A program made the position numbers and the translations under genes. 64,000 nucleotides of DNA from Salinilacihabitans rarus (GTDB lineage: Archaea; Halobacteriota; Halobacteria; Halobacteriales; Natrialbaceae), in assembly GCF_024296665.1 (NCBI RefSeq), contig NZ_CP100762.1, positions 1,922,001 through 1,986,000 of the forward strand. The letters run 5' to 3'. The notes under the pieces are model-generated. The model was not told the origin of the DNA. It worked only from the letters and a program-made list of their open reading frames with translations, and ran no database searches. This document shows positions 27,740 through 37,326 of this stretch, piece after piece; the stretch's first letter is position 1; each line of letters begins with the position of its first letter.

Positions 27740-28494
27740 TCGTCGGCCCCCTCCGCGTTCGCGTCCCCTTCGAGGTACTCCCCGCGGATCACGAGCACCG
27801 GATCGACCGTTCCGCCGGCTAACGTCTTCGCCCGGTCCCGGAGCACGAGCCGACGCACGGACGGGCGGCTCTCCCCGACGACGAGCATGTCGTGTTCGGT
27901 CGCGGCCGCGATGATCTCCCGGGTCGGCGAGCCGTCGACGGCGAGGTCGGTGTCGATCCGGTCGCGGTCGACTCCCTCGGCGGCCAGCGCGTCGGCCGCG
28001 TCCGCGAGGAGGTCCGCGCCGCGCTCGCGGTCGCCCTCGTCGTCGACGACGTGGAAGAACGTCACTTCGAGGTCGGTGCCGGTCAGCAACACCCCGAGGA
28101 GGTCGGCGATGTACTCGAGGTTGACGTCCCCGCGGACGGCGACGAGCACCGACTCGAGGACGGGCGCGGGGTTGAGCAGCAAGAGCGCGTCGCAGGCGGC
28201 GTCGAGGGCGACGCGCTCGAACGTCTGCAGCCGATCGTGCGTGAACACGAGCCGCGAGGAGACGTCGAGGCAGCCGGCGTCCGCGAACACGTCTTCGAGT
28301 TCCTCGAGTTCGGCGCGTGCGCTCGCGCCGAACTGGTCGCGGGCCTGATCGGTCCCGATCTGGTCGGGGATCTCACGGTAGGCAAGAAGGGCGACGGGGA
28401 CGGACGCGAACGCCTCCACGATCGTCGTCGGAACGGCTTCGCCGCCGAGGACGTCGACCGGGACGAGAACGCGGTGGTCGCGAGGCGCCGTCAT
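27733..28494 (-). CDS. Usp-like protein, paralogue of the 26933 gene
   Basis: A 253-residue protein, two Usp-like halves, starting MTAPRDHRVLVPVDVLGGE. It carries VFTHDRLQTFERVA (compare the 26933 gene), a middle strand DLEVTFFHVVDD and the late HDMLVVGESRPSVRRLVLRDRAK. Its 3' end overlaps the convergent 26933 gene by seven bases. The ATG at 28494 fits the TATATA at 28528-28533 on the minus strand; an upstream in-frame start adds 25 non-conserved residues. Function unknown. Confidence 0.85.
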   Translation of the reverse strand: MTAPRDHRVLVPVDVLGGEAVPTTIVEAFASVPVALLAYREIPDQIGTDQARDQFGASARAELEELEDVFADAGCLDVSSRLVFTHDRLQTFERVALDAACDALLLLNPAPVLESVLVAVRGDVNLEYIADLLGVLLTGTDLEVTFFHVVDDEGDRERGADLLADAADALAAEGVDRDRIDTDLAVDGSPTREIIAAATEHDMLVVGESRPSVRRLVLRDRAKTLAGGTVDPVLVIRGEYLEGDANAEGADDH

Positions 28495-28527
28495 GCTCGG
28501 TGCCGTCGGTCCTACCACGGCCCGCGG

Positions 28528-28533
28528 TATATA
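28528..28533 (-). promoter_or_regulatory. TATA box for the 27733-28494 gene
   Basis: TATATA on the minus strand is 34-39 bases upstream of the ATG at 28494. The divergent mutS gene starts at 28598 with its own TATA-like ATTTTAG at 28566-28572. Confidence 0.5.
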
Positions 28534-28597
28534 GCTCCGGTCGATCGCCCACCCCTGAATCCGCAGCATTTTAGCGCTGGAAGGACAGTCACCGACT

Positions 28598-31213
28598 ATG
28601 ACCGAGGCGACGGGGATCGTCGGTGAGTTTCTCTCGCTGAAAGCGGGGACCGACGCCGACGTGCTGGCGATGCAGTGTGGGGACTTCTACGAGTTCTTCG
28701 GCGACGACGCCGAACTCGTCGGCGAGGAACTCGACCTGAAGGTGACCTCGAAGTCCTCGCAGGGCCAGTCGTACCCGATGGCCGGCGTCCCCCTCGACGA
28801 CCTCACGCCGTACCTCAAGGCGCTCGTCGAGCGCGGCTACCGCGTCGCCGTCGCCGACCAGTACGAGACCGACGGCGGCCACGCCCGCGAGATCGTCCGC
28901 GTCGTCACCCCCGGGACCCTGCTGGAGACGAGCGACGCCGACGCCCAGTACCTCGCGACCGTCGTCGAGGACGAGGGGGGCTACGGCCTCGCGTTCGCCG
29001 ACGTGACGACCGGGCGCTTCCTCGTCGCCGACGCCGCCGACGTCGACGAGGCCCTGACCGAACTCTACCGGTTCGACCCCGTCGAGGTGCTGCCCGGCCC
29101 CGAGGCGCGCAACGACGACGACCTGCTGGCGCGGCTCCGCGAGCGCCTCGACGCCACGACGAGCCTCCACGACGCCGAAGCCTTCGCGCCGAAGCGGGCC
29201 GCCCACGCCGTCCGCGAGCAGTTCGGCCGCGAGCGCGTCGACCGCCTCGACGCCGCCGAGGCCGCGATCAGGGCCGCGGGGGCGATCCTCTCGTACGTCG
29301 AGGAGACCGGCGCGGGCGTGCTCGCGTCGATGACGCGCATCGGCGCCCACCGCGGGGACGACCACGTCACCCTCGACGCGACCACCCAGCGCAACCTCGA
29401 ACTCACCGAGACGATGCAGGGCGGGCGCGACGGCTCGCTGTTCGCGACGGTAGACCACACCGAGACGAGCGCCGGCGGCCGCCTGCTCAAGGAGTGGATC
29501 CAGCGCCCGCGGCGGTCGCTCGCGACCCTCGAGGAGCGGCAGGCCTGCGTCGAGGCGCTCTCGTCGGCGGCGCTGGCCCGCGACGAGATCCGCGAGACCC
29601 TCGGCGACGCCTACGACCTCGAACGGCTGGCCTCGCGGGCGACCCACGGCAGCGCCGACGCCCGCGACCTGCTCGCGGTGCGGGACACCCTCGGGGTCCT
29701 CCCGCGGCTGGCCGAGGCGGTCGCCTCCCACCCCGACCTCGCCGACTCGCCGCTTTCTCGGATCGTCGACCGGCCCGACCGCGAGGCGGCGGCCGACCTG
29801 CGGGAGACCCTCGCGGAGGCCATCGCGGAGGAGCCGCCGTCGACGGTCACGCAGGGTGGCCTGCTCAAACGCGGCTACGATCCGGAACTCGACGAGGTGA
29901 TCGAGCGCCACGAGGAGGTAAAGCGGTGGCTCGACACCTTAGCCGAGCGCGAGAAGCGCCGCCACGGGCTGAGCCACGTCACCGTCGACCGGAACAAGAC
30001 CGACGGCTACTACGTACAGGTCGGCAAGTCCGCGGCCGACGGCGTTCCCGACAACTACGAGGAGATCAAGACGCTGAAGAACTCGAAGCGGTTCACGACG
30101 CCGGAACTCGAGGAGAAAGAACGCGAGATCCTCAGATTCGAGGAACGCCGGGGCGACCTCGAGTACGAACTCTTCGGCGAACTGCGCGAGGCGGTCGCCG
30201 ACCGCGCCGCGTTGCTCCAGGACGTCGGCCGGGCGCTGGCGACCGTCGACGCGCTGACGAGCCTCGCGACCCACGCGGCGGAGAACGGCTGGGTCAGGCC
30301 CGACCTCCACCGCGGCGACGGCCTCGACGTCTCGGGGGGTCGCCACCCCGTCGTCGAGCAGACGGTCGAGTTCGTCCCGAACGACGTGCGGATGGACGAC
30401 GACCGGCGGTTCCTGATCGTCACCGGCCCCAACATGTCGGGGAAGTCGACGTACATGCGGCAGGTGGCGCTGATCGTCCTGCTCGCGCAGGTGGGGAGTT
30501 TCGTCCCCGCCCGCGAGGCGTCGGTCGGCCTCGTCGACGGCATCTTCACCCGCGTCGGCGCGCTCGACGAACTCGCGCAGGGCCGGTCGACGTTCATGGT
30601 CGAGATGATCGAACTCTCGAACATCCTCCACGCCGCCACCGACGACTCGCTCGTGATCCTAGACGAGGTGGGACGCGGGACGGCGACGTACGACGGCATC
30701 TCGATCGCCTGGGCGGCGACGGAGTACCTGCACAACGAGGTCGGCGCGAAGACGCTGTTTGCCACCCACTACCACGAGTTGACCGGCCTCGCCGAGCACC
30801 TCCCCCGCGTGGCGAACGTCCACGTCGCCGCCGACGAGCGCGACGGCGACGTCACCTTCCTGCGGACCGTCCGCGAGGGGCCGACCGACCGCAGTTACGG
30901 CATCCACGTCGCAGACCTCGCCGGCGTGCCGGACCCGGTCGTCGACCGCTCGCGGGACGTCCTGGAACGGTTGCGCGAGGAGAAGGCGATCGAGGCCAGA
31001 GGCGGCGGCTCGAACGACCCCGTCCAGACGGTCTTCGACGTTTCGAGCGGCCAGTTCCGCGGGCCGGCCAACGCCGACGGGGGCGAGCGACCCGACCGCG
31101 ACCCCGAGACGGCGGCGATCCTCGACGATCTGGAGTCGATCGACGTAAACGAGACGCCGCCGGTCGAACTGATGGCGAAGGTACGGGAGTGGCAGCGACG
31201 ACTCGGCGAGTAG
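28598..31213 (+). CDS. mutS: DNA mismatch repair protein MutS
   Basis: An 871-residue MutS1-type protein. The mismatch-sensing Phe-x-Glu is F30-Y31-E32 in CGDFYEFFGDDA. The connector and lever domains follow, then the ATPase with Walker A TGPNMSGKSTYM near residue 608, Walker B LVILDEVGRGT near 685 and the ATHYHEL region near 720. All elements needed for mismatch recognition are present. A mutL gene lies 15 kb downstream. Length is normal. The TATA-like gcattttagc near 28564 supports a leaderless start. Confidence 0.98.
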   Translation: MTEATGIVGEFLSLKAGTDADVLAMQCGDFYEFFGDDAELVGEELDLKVTSKSSQGQSYPMAGVPLDDLTPYLKALVERGYRVAVADQYETDGGHAREIVRVVTPGTLLETSDADAQYLATVVEDEGGYGLAFADVTTGRFLVADAADVDEALTELYRFDPVEVLPGPEARNDDDLLARLRERLDATTSLHDAEAFAPKRAAHAVREQFGRERVDRLDAAEAAIRAAGAILSYVEETGAGVLASMTRIGAHRGDDHVTLDATTQRNLELTETMQGGRDGSLFATVDHTETSAGGRLLKEWIQRPRRSLATLEERQACVEALSSAALARDEIRETLGDAYDLERLASRATHGSADARDLLAVRDTLGVLPRLAEAVASHPDLADSPLSRIVDRPDREAAADLRETLAEAIAEEPPSTVTQGGLLKRGYDPELDEVIERHEEVKRWLDTLAEREKRRHGLSHVTVDRNKTDGYYVQVGKSAADGVPDNYEEIKTLKNSKRFTTPELEEKEREILRFEERRGDLEYELFGELREAVADRAALLQDVGRALATVDALTSLATHAAENGWVRPDLHRGDGLDVSGGRHPVVEQTVEFVPNDVRMDDDRRFLIVTGPNMSGKSTYMRQVALIVLLAQVGSFVPAREASVGLVDGIFTRVGALDELAQGRSTFMVEMIELSNILHAATDDSLVILDEVGRGTATYDGISIAWAATEYLHNEVGAKTLFATHYHELTGLAEHLPRVANVHVAADERDGDVTFLRTVREGPTDRSYGIHVADLAGVPDPVVDRSRDVLERLREEKAIEARGGGSNDPVQTVFDVSSGQFRGPANADGGERPDRDPETAAILDDLESIDVNETPPVELMAKVREWQRRLGE

Positions 31214-31273
31214 CGCCGGCGGGTGCGCGAAGACGACGGCGACGAGGGGAGACGACGCGGCGTATCGTCGGCG

Positions 31274-31741
31274 TCAGTCGGTGACGAGGTGCTGGGTGAA
31301 CGCGTCCTCGACGATGGTGCCACAGTAGTCACAGCGGATGCCGTCACCGACGACCTCGAACGACGTCTCGACCGGTTCGTCGGCGTTCGTGATGCAGTTG
31401 TGGTTCGGGCAACCGATGACGCCCACGACGCGGTCGGGGCGTTCGACGCGCGTCTTCTCGGCCACCTCGAACTCGCGGATGATGTTGATCGTCGCCTTCG
31501 GGGCGATCAACGAGAGGACGTCGACCTCGGACGGACTCAGTTCGCGGTCCTCGATCTTCACGATGTCCTTCCCGCCGAGTCGGTCGGAGGGGACGTTCAT
31601 CCCGATGCTGACCCCCGTCCCCTCGGAGCCGTCGATGTCGAGGATCGAGAGGACGTTCAGCGCCTGACCGGCCGTGACGTGGTCGATGACGGTGCCGTTT
31701 CGGATCTTGCTGACGCGGAGTTCGTGGTCGTTGTCGCTCAT
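31274..31741 (-). CDS. pyrI: Aspartate carbamoyltransferase regulatory chain
   Basis: A 155-residue PyrI, the zinc-containing regulatory chain of the ATCase complex for pyrimidine synthesis. The N-terminal nucleotide-binding part has [21 protein letters not shown] and [14 protein letters not shown]. Four zinc cysteines are in CPNHNC and CDYC. Its ATG overlaps the pyrB stop by four bases (ATGA on the minus strand), so synthesis is coupled. Confidence 0.97.
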   Translation of the reverse strand: MSDNDHELRVSKIRNGTVIDHVTAGQALNVLSILDIDGSEGTGVSIGMNVPSDRLGGKDIVKIEDRELSPSEVDVLSLIAPKATINIIREFEVAEKTRVERPDRVVGVIGCPNHNCITNADEPVETSFEVVGDGIRCDYCGTIVEDAFTQHLVTD

Positions 31742-32646
31742 GCGTTGAGGAGGGAGTCGAGGAGGGCCATCCGGACGGGAACGCCGTTGTGGGCCTGCTC
31801 GAAGTAGGTTTCGTGGGAGGTGTCGTCGACGTCGGGTGCGATCTCGTCGACCCGCGGGAGCGGGTGCATCACCGTCAGGTCGTCCGCGGCCGCCTCGAGG
31901 GTGTCGGCGTCGATCTCGTACTCGCCGGCGATCTTCCGGTACTCGTTCTCGTCGGGGAACCGCTCGCGCTGGATGCGCGTCACGTAGAGGACGTCGAGGT
32001 CGGGGAGGACGGCGTCGACGTCGGTGTGTTCCTCCACGTCCGCGCCCGCCTCGTCGAGTTCGTACCGGACGCTCTGGGGGAGCCGCAGCGACTCGGGGCT
32101 GATGAAGTGCTGGCGGGCGTCGAAGTTCGTCAGCGCCGTCGACAGCGAGTGGACGGTCCGGCCGTACTTCAGGTCGCCCATGATACCGATCGTCAGGCCG
32201 TCGAGGCGCGCGTTCTTCCGGATGGTGTAGAGGTCCAGCAGCGTCTGGGACGGGTGGTGTCCGGCGCCGTCGCCGCCGTTGACGACGGGCACGTCGACGA
32301 ACTCCGAGGCCAGTTTCGCCGACCCCTCGCTGGGGTGACGGAGGACGATGCCGTCGGCGTACCCCTCGATGACCCGGACCGTGTCGGCCAGCGTCTCGCC
32401 TTTCTTCACCGACGAGGACTCGACCGGCCCCATGTCGACCGTGTCCCCGCCGAGGCGCTTCATCGCCGTGTCGAAGCTCATCTTCGTCCGCGTGCTCGGC
32501 TCGAAGAAACACAGCGCGAGGACGCTCCCGGCCTGCGCGTCGGCCACCGACTCGGGATCGGCGTCGATCTCCGCCGCCCGGTCGAGCACCGCCGTGATGT
32601 CATCCCGCGAGAGCTGGGTCGCGGAAATGAGGTGGGTGTGGCGCAT
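31738..32646 (-). CDS. pyrB: Aspartate carbamoyltransferase catalytic chain
   Basis: A 302-residue catalytic chain. The carbamoyl phosphate loop STRTK is at 51-55, with FDTAMKRLG after it; the HPSQ motif ([17 protein letters not shown]) and the HPLPRVDEI loop complete the active site. It catalyses carbamoyl phosphate plus aspartate to carbamoyl aspartate. pyrI follows with an ATGA overlap. The promoter lies in the divergent gap 32647-32807 towards the HTH gene; an A/T-rich tract there (tttatcaaatatc near 32683) may be its TATA region. Confidence 0.97.
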   Translation of the reverse strand: MRHTHLISATQLSRDDITAVLDRAAEIDADPESVADAQAGSVLALCFFEPSTRTKMSFDTAMKRLGGDTVDMGPVESSSVKKGETLADTVRVIEGYADGIVLRHPSEGSAKLASEFVDVPVVNGGDGAGHHPSQTLLDLYTIRKNARLDGLTIGIMGDLKYGRTVHSLSTALTNFDARQHFISPESLRLPQSVRYELDEAGADVEEHTDVDAVLPDLDVLYVTRIQRERFPDENEYRKIAGEYEIDADTLEAAADDLTVMHPLPRVDEIAPDVDDTSHETYFEQAHNGVPVRMALLDSLLNA

Positions 32647-32807
32647 CGTACGCGCCTGAGCGTTGGTCGGTCTTCAATCTTCCTTTATCAAATATCGTGC
32701 GGTTGTGACGGCCACCCACGGTACTGACCGTCCCGCAGCGAGCGAGCGTCCGGCCGAACGCGACGAGAGGCGATAGAATTATTTTCCTATGAGTCGTTCC
32801 GGGGAAC

Positions 32808-33266
32808 ATGGGCCACCTCGACGACGTCACCGTTCCGGAACTGCGACGGGCCCTCGACCGCGTCGAGGGGAAGACGCCGACGCTGCGGCTGGTCGCCGCG
32901 ATCGCGTACAAAAACGGCGTCACGCAGACCGAACTGGCCGACTGGTTCGGCGTCGACCGGCGGACGATCTACAACTGGCTCGACCGCCTCGACCGACGGC
33001 CGCTGGCGGCGGCCGCACGGGACGAGCGGCGGCCGGGCCGGCCGCGGAAACTGACGGCCGACCAGCGGGCGGAACTCGAGGCGGCGCTCGAAGCGCCGCC
33101 CGCCGAGGCCGGCTACGACGCCCGCGCGTGGACGCCCGCGCTCGTCCGCCGCCACCTCCGCGAGAGGTTCGACGTCGCGTACTCGCGGGCGAGTTGCAGA
33201 CGGCTGTTGAAGGGGGTCGGATACACCTACGACGCCGGGGCGAGACGCTGGCGGCCCCCGGAGTAG
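32808..33266 (+). CDS. Orphan transposase-type helix-turn-helix protein (IS630-like N-terminal half)
   Basis: A 152-residue basic protein composed of two DNA-binding helical modules: a first HTH (VTQTELADWFGVDRRTIYNWLDRL) and a second (WTPALVRRHLRERFDVAYSRASCRRLLKGVGYTY). These match the N-terminal HTH pair of IS630/Tc1-type transposases and stand-alone haloarchaeal relatives. No DDE catalytic domain follows, and the frame ends cleanly, so it is either a truncated element or a domesticated DNA-binding protein. A/T-rich promoter (agaattattttcc, 32773-32785) precedes the ATG. Confidence 0.75.
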   Translation: MGHLDDVTVPELRRALDRVEGKTPTLRLVAAIAYKNGVTQTELADWFGVDRRTIYNWLDRLDRRPLAAAARDERRPGRPRKLTADQRAELEAALEAPPAEAGYDARAWTPALVRRHLRERFDVAYSRASCRRLLKGVGYTYDAGARRWRPPE

Positions 33267-33661
33267 CGGGCGGCGGAGGACCGGCCGCGCGGCCGGACGT
33301 CTATCGACGAATGTGAGAAGTTACTTTTGTCGATCCCCGCTGCAGGGATGGACCGAACCATCACGTGATCGACACCCGTGCTGATCGTCACCCGAGGCGA
33401 CCGCCGTCGGCCCCGTCATATAGCGGAGGTTTACATACATAGGTTCGTAAGAGATCCGGGCGGCGAGTCGTCTCACACCGGCTCCGCCGGCGTGGGTGCG
33501 ATAGGTCAGGAAGGTGGGTCGTCAGCGGCCGCCCGCCCGGTTCGGTGTGGCGGCCGCGGCGTCGGACCGAGACGGCGCGAGACCGACGGCTCGCGGGGCC
33601 AACGCGTGAAGCGGACGACGGTCCGTCGGCTCGAACTGGCCGTCTCCGTCGTGCGTTCGCG
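33267..33661. other. Intergenic region with a palindrome
   Basis: No convincing gene is seen in these 395 bases between the HTH gene and the convergent arcB. Arg/Pro-rich frames are GC-rich noise. A hairpin-like stretch (ATCCCCGCTGCAGGGAT, 33333-33349) could end the HTH gene transcript. The region also contains the 22-bp palindrome at 33430-33451. Confidence 0.6.
33430..33451. repeat. 22-bp palindrome-type site, related to those at 40920 and 40960
   Basis: TTTACATAC-N4-GGTTCGTAAG (approximate) matches 17 of 20 core positions of the perfect palindrome at 40960-40981. It sits in the gap just outside the arcB end of the arginine cluster. Confidence 0.5.
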
Positions 33662-34552
33662 TCACTCCTCGACGAGCGCGTGGACGATCGCCTTCTGGAT
33701 GTGCATCCGGTTCTCGGCCTGGTCGAAGATGACCGACTGCGGGCCGTCGGCGACCTCGGCGGTGACCTCCTCGCCGCGGTGGGCGGGGAGACAGTGCATG
33801 AAGACGGCGTCGTCGGCGGCGGCGTCCATGAGGTCCTGGTCGACCTGGTAGCCGTCGAACTCGGCGAGTTTCTCCTCGCGTTGCTCCTCCTCGCCCATGC
33901 TGACGAAGACGTCGGTGTAGACCGCCGTCGCGCCGTCGACCGCCTCGTAGGGGTCGTTGGTGACCGTCACGTCGGCGTCGGCGACGCGCTCCTGAATCTC
34001 CTCGTCGGGCTCCATCCCCTCGGGGGTGGCGATCCGGCAGCTCACGTCCATCTTCGCACACGCCTGCATCAGCGAGTGGGCGACGTTGTTACCGTCGCCG
34101 ACGAACGCCAGCGTGTCGAGGCGGTCCTTCTCGTGGAGGGTGTAGAGGTCGGTGAGCGCCTGGCACGGGTGCAGGAAGTCGGTGAGACCGTTGATCACCG
34201 GCACGTCGGCGTGCTCGGCCAGTTCGATCATCTCCTCGTGGTCGAACAGCCGGGCCATGATGGCGTCCTCGTAGCGGGACATGACCTGGCTGACGTCCGA
34301 GATCGGTTCCCCGCGGCTGAGCTGGGAGGACCCCATCTCGAAGAAGATCGCGTGGCCCCCGAGCTGGGTCATGCCCGTCTCGAAGGACAGGCGGGTCCGC
34401 GTCGAGGGCTTCGCGAACAGCATCACCAGAGTCTTGTTGTCCATCACCGAGGAGAACTCGTCGGGGTTCTCCTTCATCCGGTCGGTGAGGTCAAACAGTT
34501 GTTCGATGTCGTCGCGGCTCAGGTCGTCGATGTCTACTAGGTGTTGCATCAT
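33662..34552 (-). CDS. arcB: Ornithine carbamoyltransferase (catabolic, arginine deiminase pathway)
   Basis: A 296-residue OTC. The carbamoyl phosphate loop STRTR is at 50-54, followed by LSFETGM; other motifs are the HPCQ loop (FLHPCQALTDLYT) and HCLPAHRGEE. It converts citrulline and phosphate to ornithine and carbamoyl phosphate in the catabolic direction. It could also work anabolically; the catabolic call comes from its place next to arcC, an arcD-like gene, arcA and arcR. Its ATG (34552) overlaps the arcC TGA as ATGA, which also favours the MMQHL start. Confidence 0.95.
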   Translation of the reverse strand: MMQHLVDIDDLSRDDIEQLFDLTDRMKENPDEFSSVMDNKTLVMLFAKPSTRTRLSFETGMTQLGGHAIFFEMGSSQLSRGEPISDVSQVMSRYEDAIMARLFDHEEMIELAEHADVPVINGLTDFLHPCQALTDLYTLHEKDRLDTLAFVGDGNNVAHSLMQACAKMDVSCRIATPEGMEPDEEIQERVADADVTVTNDPYEAVDGATAVYTDVFVSMGEEEQREEKLAEFDGYQVDQDLMDAAADDAVFMHCLPAHRGEEVTAEVADGPQSVIFDQAENRMHIQKAIVHALVEE

Positions 34553-35460
34553 TCTATAATTGTACCGTTATTTCTATTCAATGCTTCGGTTGCGGTCTCG
34601 AGCGACGTGATAATCGCTCGCTCACCGCCGTTCCGGACGAACTCCGCACAGGCTTCGATCTTGGGAGCCATGCTCCCCTCGCCGAACTCCCCGGACTCGA
34701 TGAGTTCGTCGGCCTCCTCCGGGCTCAGGCTGTCGATCCGCTCCTGGTCTTCGGTGCCGAAGTTCCGATACGCGGCTTCGACGTCGGTCAGGATGAGCAG
34801 CTGTTTGGCGCCGATTTCGTTCGCGAGCACCTGCGAGCCGCGATCCTTGTCGATGACCGCCTCGACGCCGCGGAGATCGCCGTCCTCCTCGACGACCGGC
34901 ACGCCGCCGCCACCACAGCAGATGACGGGCTGGCCGGTCTCGACGAGGGTCGCGATGGCCTCCGATTCGACGATTTCGAGGGGCTTCGGCGACGGGACGA
35001 CGCGTCGGTAGCCGACGTCGCCGTTGCTCCGCGTGGCCTCCTTCGTCCGGAAGTCCTTCTCCGCGGCCTCCGCCTCGTCGTAGAAGGGGCCGACGCGCTT
35101 CGTCGGATCGTCGAACGCGGGGTCGTCCGGGTCGACGATCGTCTGCGTCGTCGGGTTCGCCGGCGTCACCCCGAACTCGTTGCGCAGTTCCTGTTGCAGG
35201 AGGTAGCCGATCTGCGCCTGCGACTCGGCCCCGATCACGTCGAGGGGCTTCGGGTACGCCGACTCCGACTCCTCGTTCTGCAGGAGAAGCTGGCCGACCT
35301 GCGGGCCGTTCCCGTGCGTGAAGACGAGATCGTGACCGCGCTCGTACAGCTCCGCGATGTGCGGCGCCGCCTGTCGTATGCTTCGACGTTGGTCGTCGAT
35401 AGATCCTTCTCCGTCTCTTAGCAGGGCGTTGCCACCCAGCGCTACGACCATGTAACCCAT
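34549..35460 (-). CDS. arcC: Carbamate kinase
   Basis: A protein of about 300 residues of the amino acid kinase fold. It opens MGYMVVALGGNALLRDG, with the ALGGNAL phosphate loop, and has FTHGNGPQVGQLLLQNE and PVICCGGGGVPVV. It makes ATP from carbamoyl phosphate and ADP, the energy-yielding step of arginine fermentation. Two ATGs (35460 and 35451) are possible starts three codons apart; further upstream frame is non-conserved. The 3' end overlaps arcB by four bases. Confidence 0.95.
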   Translation of the reverse strand: MGYMVVALGGNALLRDGEGSIDDQRRSIRQAAPHIAELYERGHDLVFTHGNGPQVGQLLLQNEESESAYPKPLDVIGAESQAQIGYLLQQELRNEFGVTPANPTTQTIVDPDDPAFDDPTKRVGPFYDEAEAAEKDFRTKEATRSNGDVGYRRVVPSPKPLEIVESEAIATLVETGQPVICCGGGGVPVVEEDGDLRGVEAVIDKDRGSQVLANEIGAKQLLILTDVEAAYRNFGTEDQERIDSLSPEEADELIESGEFGEGSMAPKIEACAEFVRNGGERAIITSLETATEALNRNNGTIIE

Positions 35461-35491
35461 GGCTACCCGAACGTTGGACACCCGCCGAGAA

Positions 35492-35508
35492 GAATCTTGT
35501 GTAGATTC
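35492..35508. promoter_or_regulatory. Inverted repeat upstream of arcC
   Basis: GAATCT-N5-AGATTC is a perfect 6-bp inverted repeat 32-48 bases ahead of the arcC ATG. It contains CTTGTGTAGATT, which resembles CTTCTGTAGAAT read on the minus strand at the arcA promoter (10 of 12 identical). A candidate ArcR or other regulator site. Confidence 0.4.
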
Positions 35509-35753
35509 CAGCCCGGTGGTAGCGAAACGGGGAAGTGCCACGTTACACGGACACACGGCCTGCTACCGCCGCTCGCGCTCCCGCCGGCCGCTCCCGACGA
35601 GGGCGCAATACCATCTTGATTCGCGTGTGTGCGACGAGCAACACGCGCGTGGACGGGGCTCCCGTCACCGCGACGAGGGACGAAACGGCCCGTCGATGGG
35701 AGGGAGAGGCGCTCGCGTCACCTCGGCCTTTAGAACAACTTGATTCCGAGTAA

Positions 35754-35769
35754 ATTACACACGTGTAAT
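35754..35769. promoter_or_regulatory. Inverted repeat upstream of the arcD-like gene
   Basis: ATTACAC-N2-GTGTAAT is a perfect 7-bp inverted repeat, 35-50 bases before a TATA-like TTTATT at 35804-35809, whose ATG is at 35839. The half-site ATTAC/GTAAT is the same as in the 22-bp palindromes but with a shorter centre. Confidence 0.45.
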
Positions 35770-35838
35770 CGTACGTTACTTCTCGGCAAGAACTGGCGGT
35801 ACCTTTATTCCCCGTAGCTGTCAACCGTCAACTGTAGT

Positions 35839-37302
35839 ATGGTAGAGTTTGAGCCGAAAAGTTACGACGACTTTGATCCGGATCGACTCCCGTCGCTCCC
35901 GGAGGCACTCGTTCCCGTCGCAGGGATGATCCTGTTCCTCGCGGTAGGTATCGTGTACATGGGCCTCGACGCCCAGATGCCGTTACTGTGGGGGATCGCG
36001 TTCATCGGCCTGATCGCGAAGTACCACTGGGGGTATAGCTGGGACGAGCTATTCGACGGGATAACGAACAGTATCGTGATGGGGGCGGGCGCGATCTTCA
36101 TCCTCTTCGTGATCTACATGCTGATCGCCTCGTGGATCGACGCGGGGACGATCCCGTGGATCATGTACTACGGGCTGGAGGTCCTCACCCCGAGCGTCTT
36201 CCTCCCGCTCGCGGCCATCATCTCGTTCATCGTCGCGTTCGCGATCGGGTCGTCGTGGACGACGGCAGGGTCGCTCGGTATCGCGCTGGTCGGGATCGGC
36301 GCCGGCCTCGGCATTCCCGCGCCGATGACCGCCGGTGCGATCCTCTCGGGCGTCTACATGGGCGACAAGCAGTCGCCGCTGTCGGACACCACGCTGCTGG
36401 CCTCCGGTGTCAGCAACGCCGACCTGTGGGACCACGTCCGGGGGATGGCGCCTAACACGATCATCATCGGCGTCATCTCCGTCGCGCTGTACGCCTTCCT
36501 CGGCCTCACCACCGAACCGGCCAGTGGAGGTGCCGCCGGCGAAGTCGCCGAGATTCAGGGCGCGCTCGCGGGGAGCTACGAGCTGTCCGTCCTCGTGCTG
36601 ATCCCGCTTATCATCACGTTCGGCCTCGCGCTGGCCGGCTACCCCGCGCTGCCGGCTCTCGGCGCCGGCGTCTTCTCGGCGGTCGGCATCTCGGTGTTCG
36701 TCCAGGGTAACGGGTTCGCCCAGGCGTGGGGGACGGTCCACTACGGTACCGCCCCCGAGACGGGCGTCGACCTCGTCAACGACCTGCTCGCGAGCGGCGG
36801 TCTCGACGGCTCGATCTGGGTCATCACGATCGTCTTCGGCGCGCTGGCGATCGGCGGCCTGCTCGAGGTCACCGGCGTGCTGGCCGTCCTCGCGCACAAC
36901 ACCGCCAAGGCCGTCAAGGGCGTCGGCAGCGTCACGCTCGCCACCGCCGTCGGCCCGCTGCTCATGAACATCCTCACCGCCGACCAGTACATGTCGATCG
37001 TCGTGCCCGGCATGACGTTCCGGGACCTCCACGACGAGTACGGGCTCGACGAGACCACCCTCTCGCGGACGCTGGAGGAGACCGGGACGGTCTCGGAGTC
37101 GATGATCCCGTGGAACTCCGGCGGCGTCTTCATGGCGGCCGCGCTGGGCGTTCCGACGCTCACGTACGTCCCGTACTTCTTCGTGGGACTGCTCTCCCCG
37201 ATCCTGGTCGTTCTCATGGGGATGCTCGACTGGAAGATGTACTACAAGGACGACTCCGGCGGGGACGAAGCGACCGCGGAGGTCGCGGAACCCACCGCGT
37301 AA
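35839..37302 (+). CDS. NhaC-family antiporter, probable arginine/ornithine exchanger (ArcD-like)
   Basis: A 487-residue polytopic protein with about 11-12 helices. Features are [18 protein letters not shown], the [15 protein letters not shown] loop and [20 protein letters not shown], all typical of the NhaC (Na/H antiporter) family, which also contains lysine and arginine/ornithine carriers. Placement between arcC and arcA in an arc cluster makes arginine/ornithine exchange the best guess; plain Na/H antiport cannot be excluded. Divergent from arcC, with the 35461-35838 gap carrying promoters. An ATG at 35839 follows the TATA-like element by 30-35 bases. Confidence 0.85.
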   Translation: MVEFEPKSYDDFDPDRLPSLPEALVPVAGMILFLAVGIVYMGLDAQMPLLWGIAFIGLIAKYHWGYSWDELFDGITNSIVMGAGAIFILFVIYMLIASWIDAGTIPWIMYYGLEVLTPSVFLPLAAIISFIVAFAIGSSWTTAGSLGIALVGIGAGLGIPAPMTAGAILSGVYMGDKQSPLSDTTLLASGVSNADLWDHVRGMAPNTIIIGVISVALYAFLGLTTEPASGGAAGEVAEIQGALAGSYELSVLVLIPLIITFGLALAGYPALPALGAGVFSAVGISVFVQGNGFAQAWGTVHYGTAPETGVDLVNDLLASGGLDGSIWVITIVFGALAIGGLLEVTGVLAVLAHNTAKAVKGVGSVTLATAVGPLLMNILTADQYMSIVVPGMTFRDLHDEYGLDETTLSRTLEETGTVSESMIPWNSGGVFMAAALGVPTLTYVPYFFVGLLSPILVVLMGMLDWKMYYKDDSGGDEATAEVAEPTA

Positions 37303-37320
37303 CCGTCCGATCTCGTCCGA

Positions 37321-37326
37321 TTTTTT
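37321..37326 (+). terminator. T-run terminator after the arcD-like gene
   Basis: A run of six T follows the stop codon by 18 bases in a very GC-rich region, the simple form of an archaeal terminator. Confidence 0.5.

Noticed and set aside
35839-37302. Plain sodium/proton antiporter assignment
   Set aside because: The family match is NhaC, but the gene sits between arcC and arcA; an arginine/ornithine exchanger is the better reading, with lower certainty on the exact substrate.
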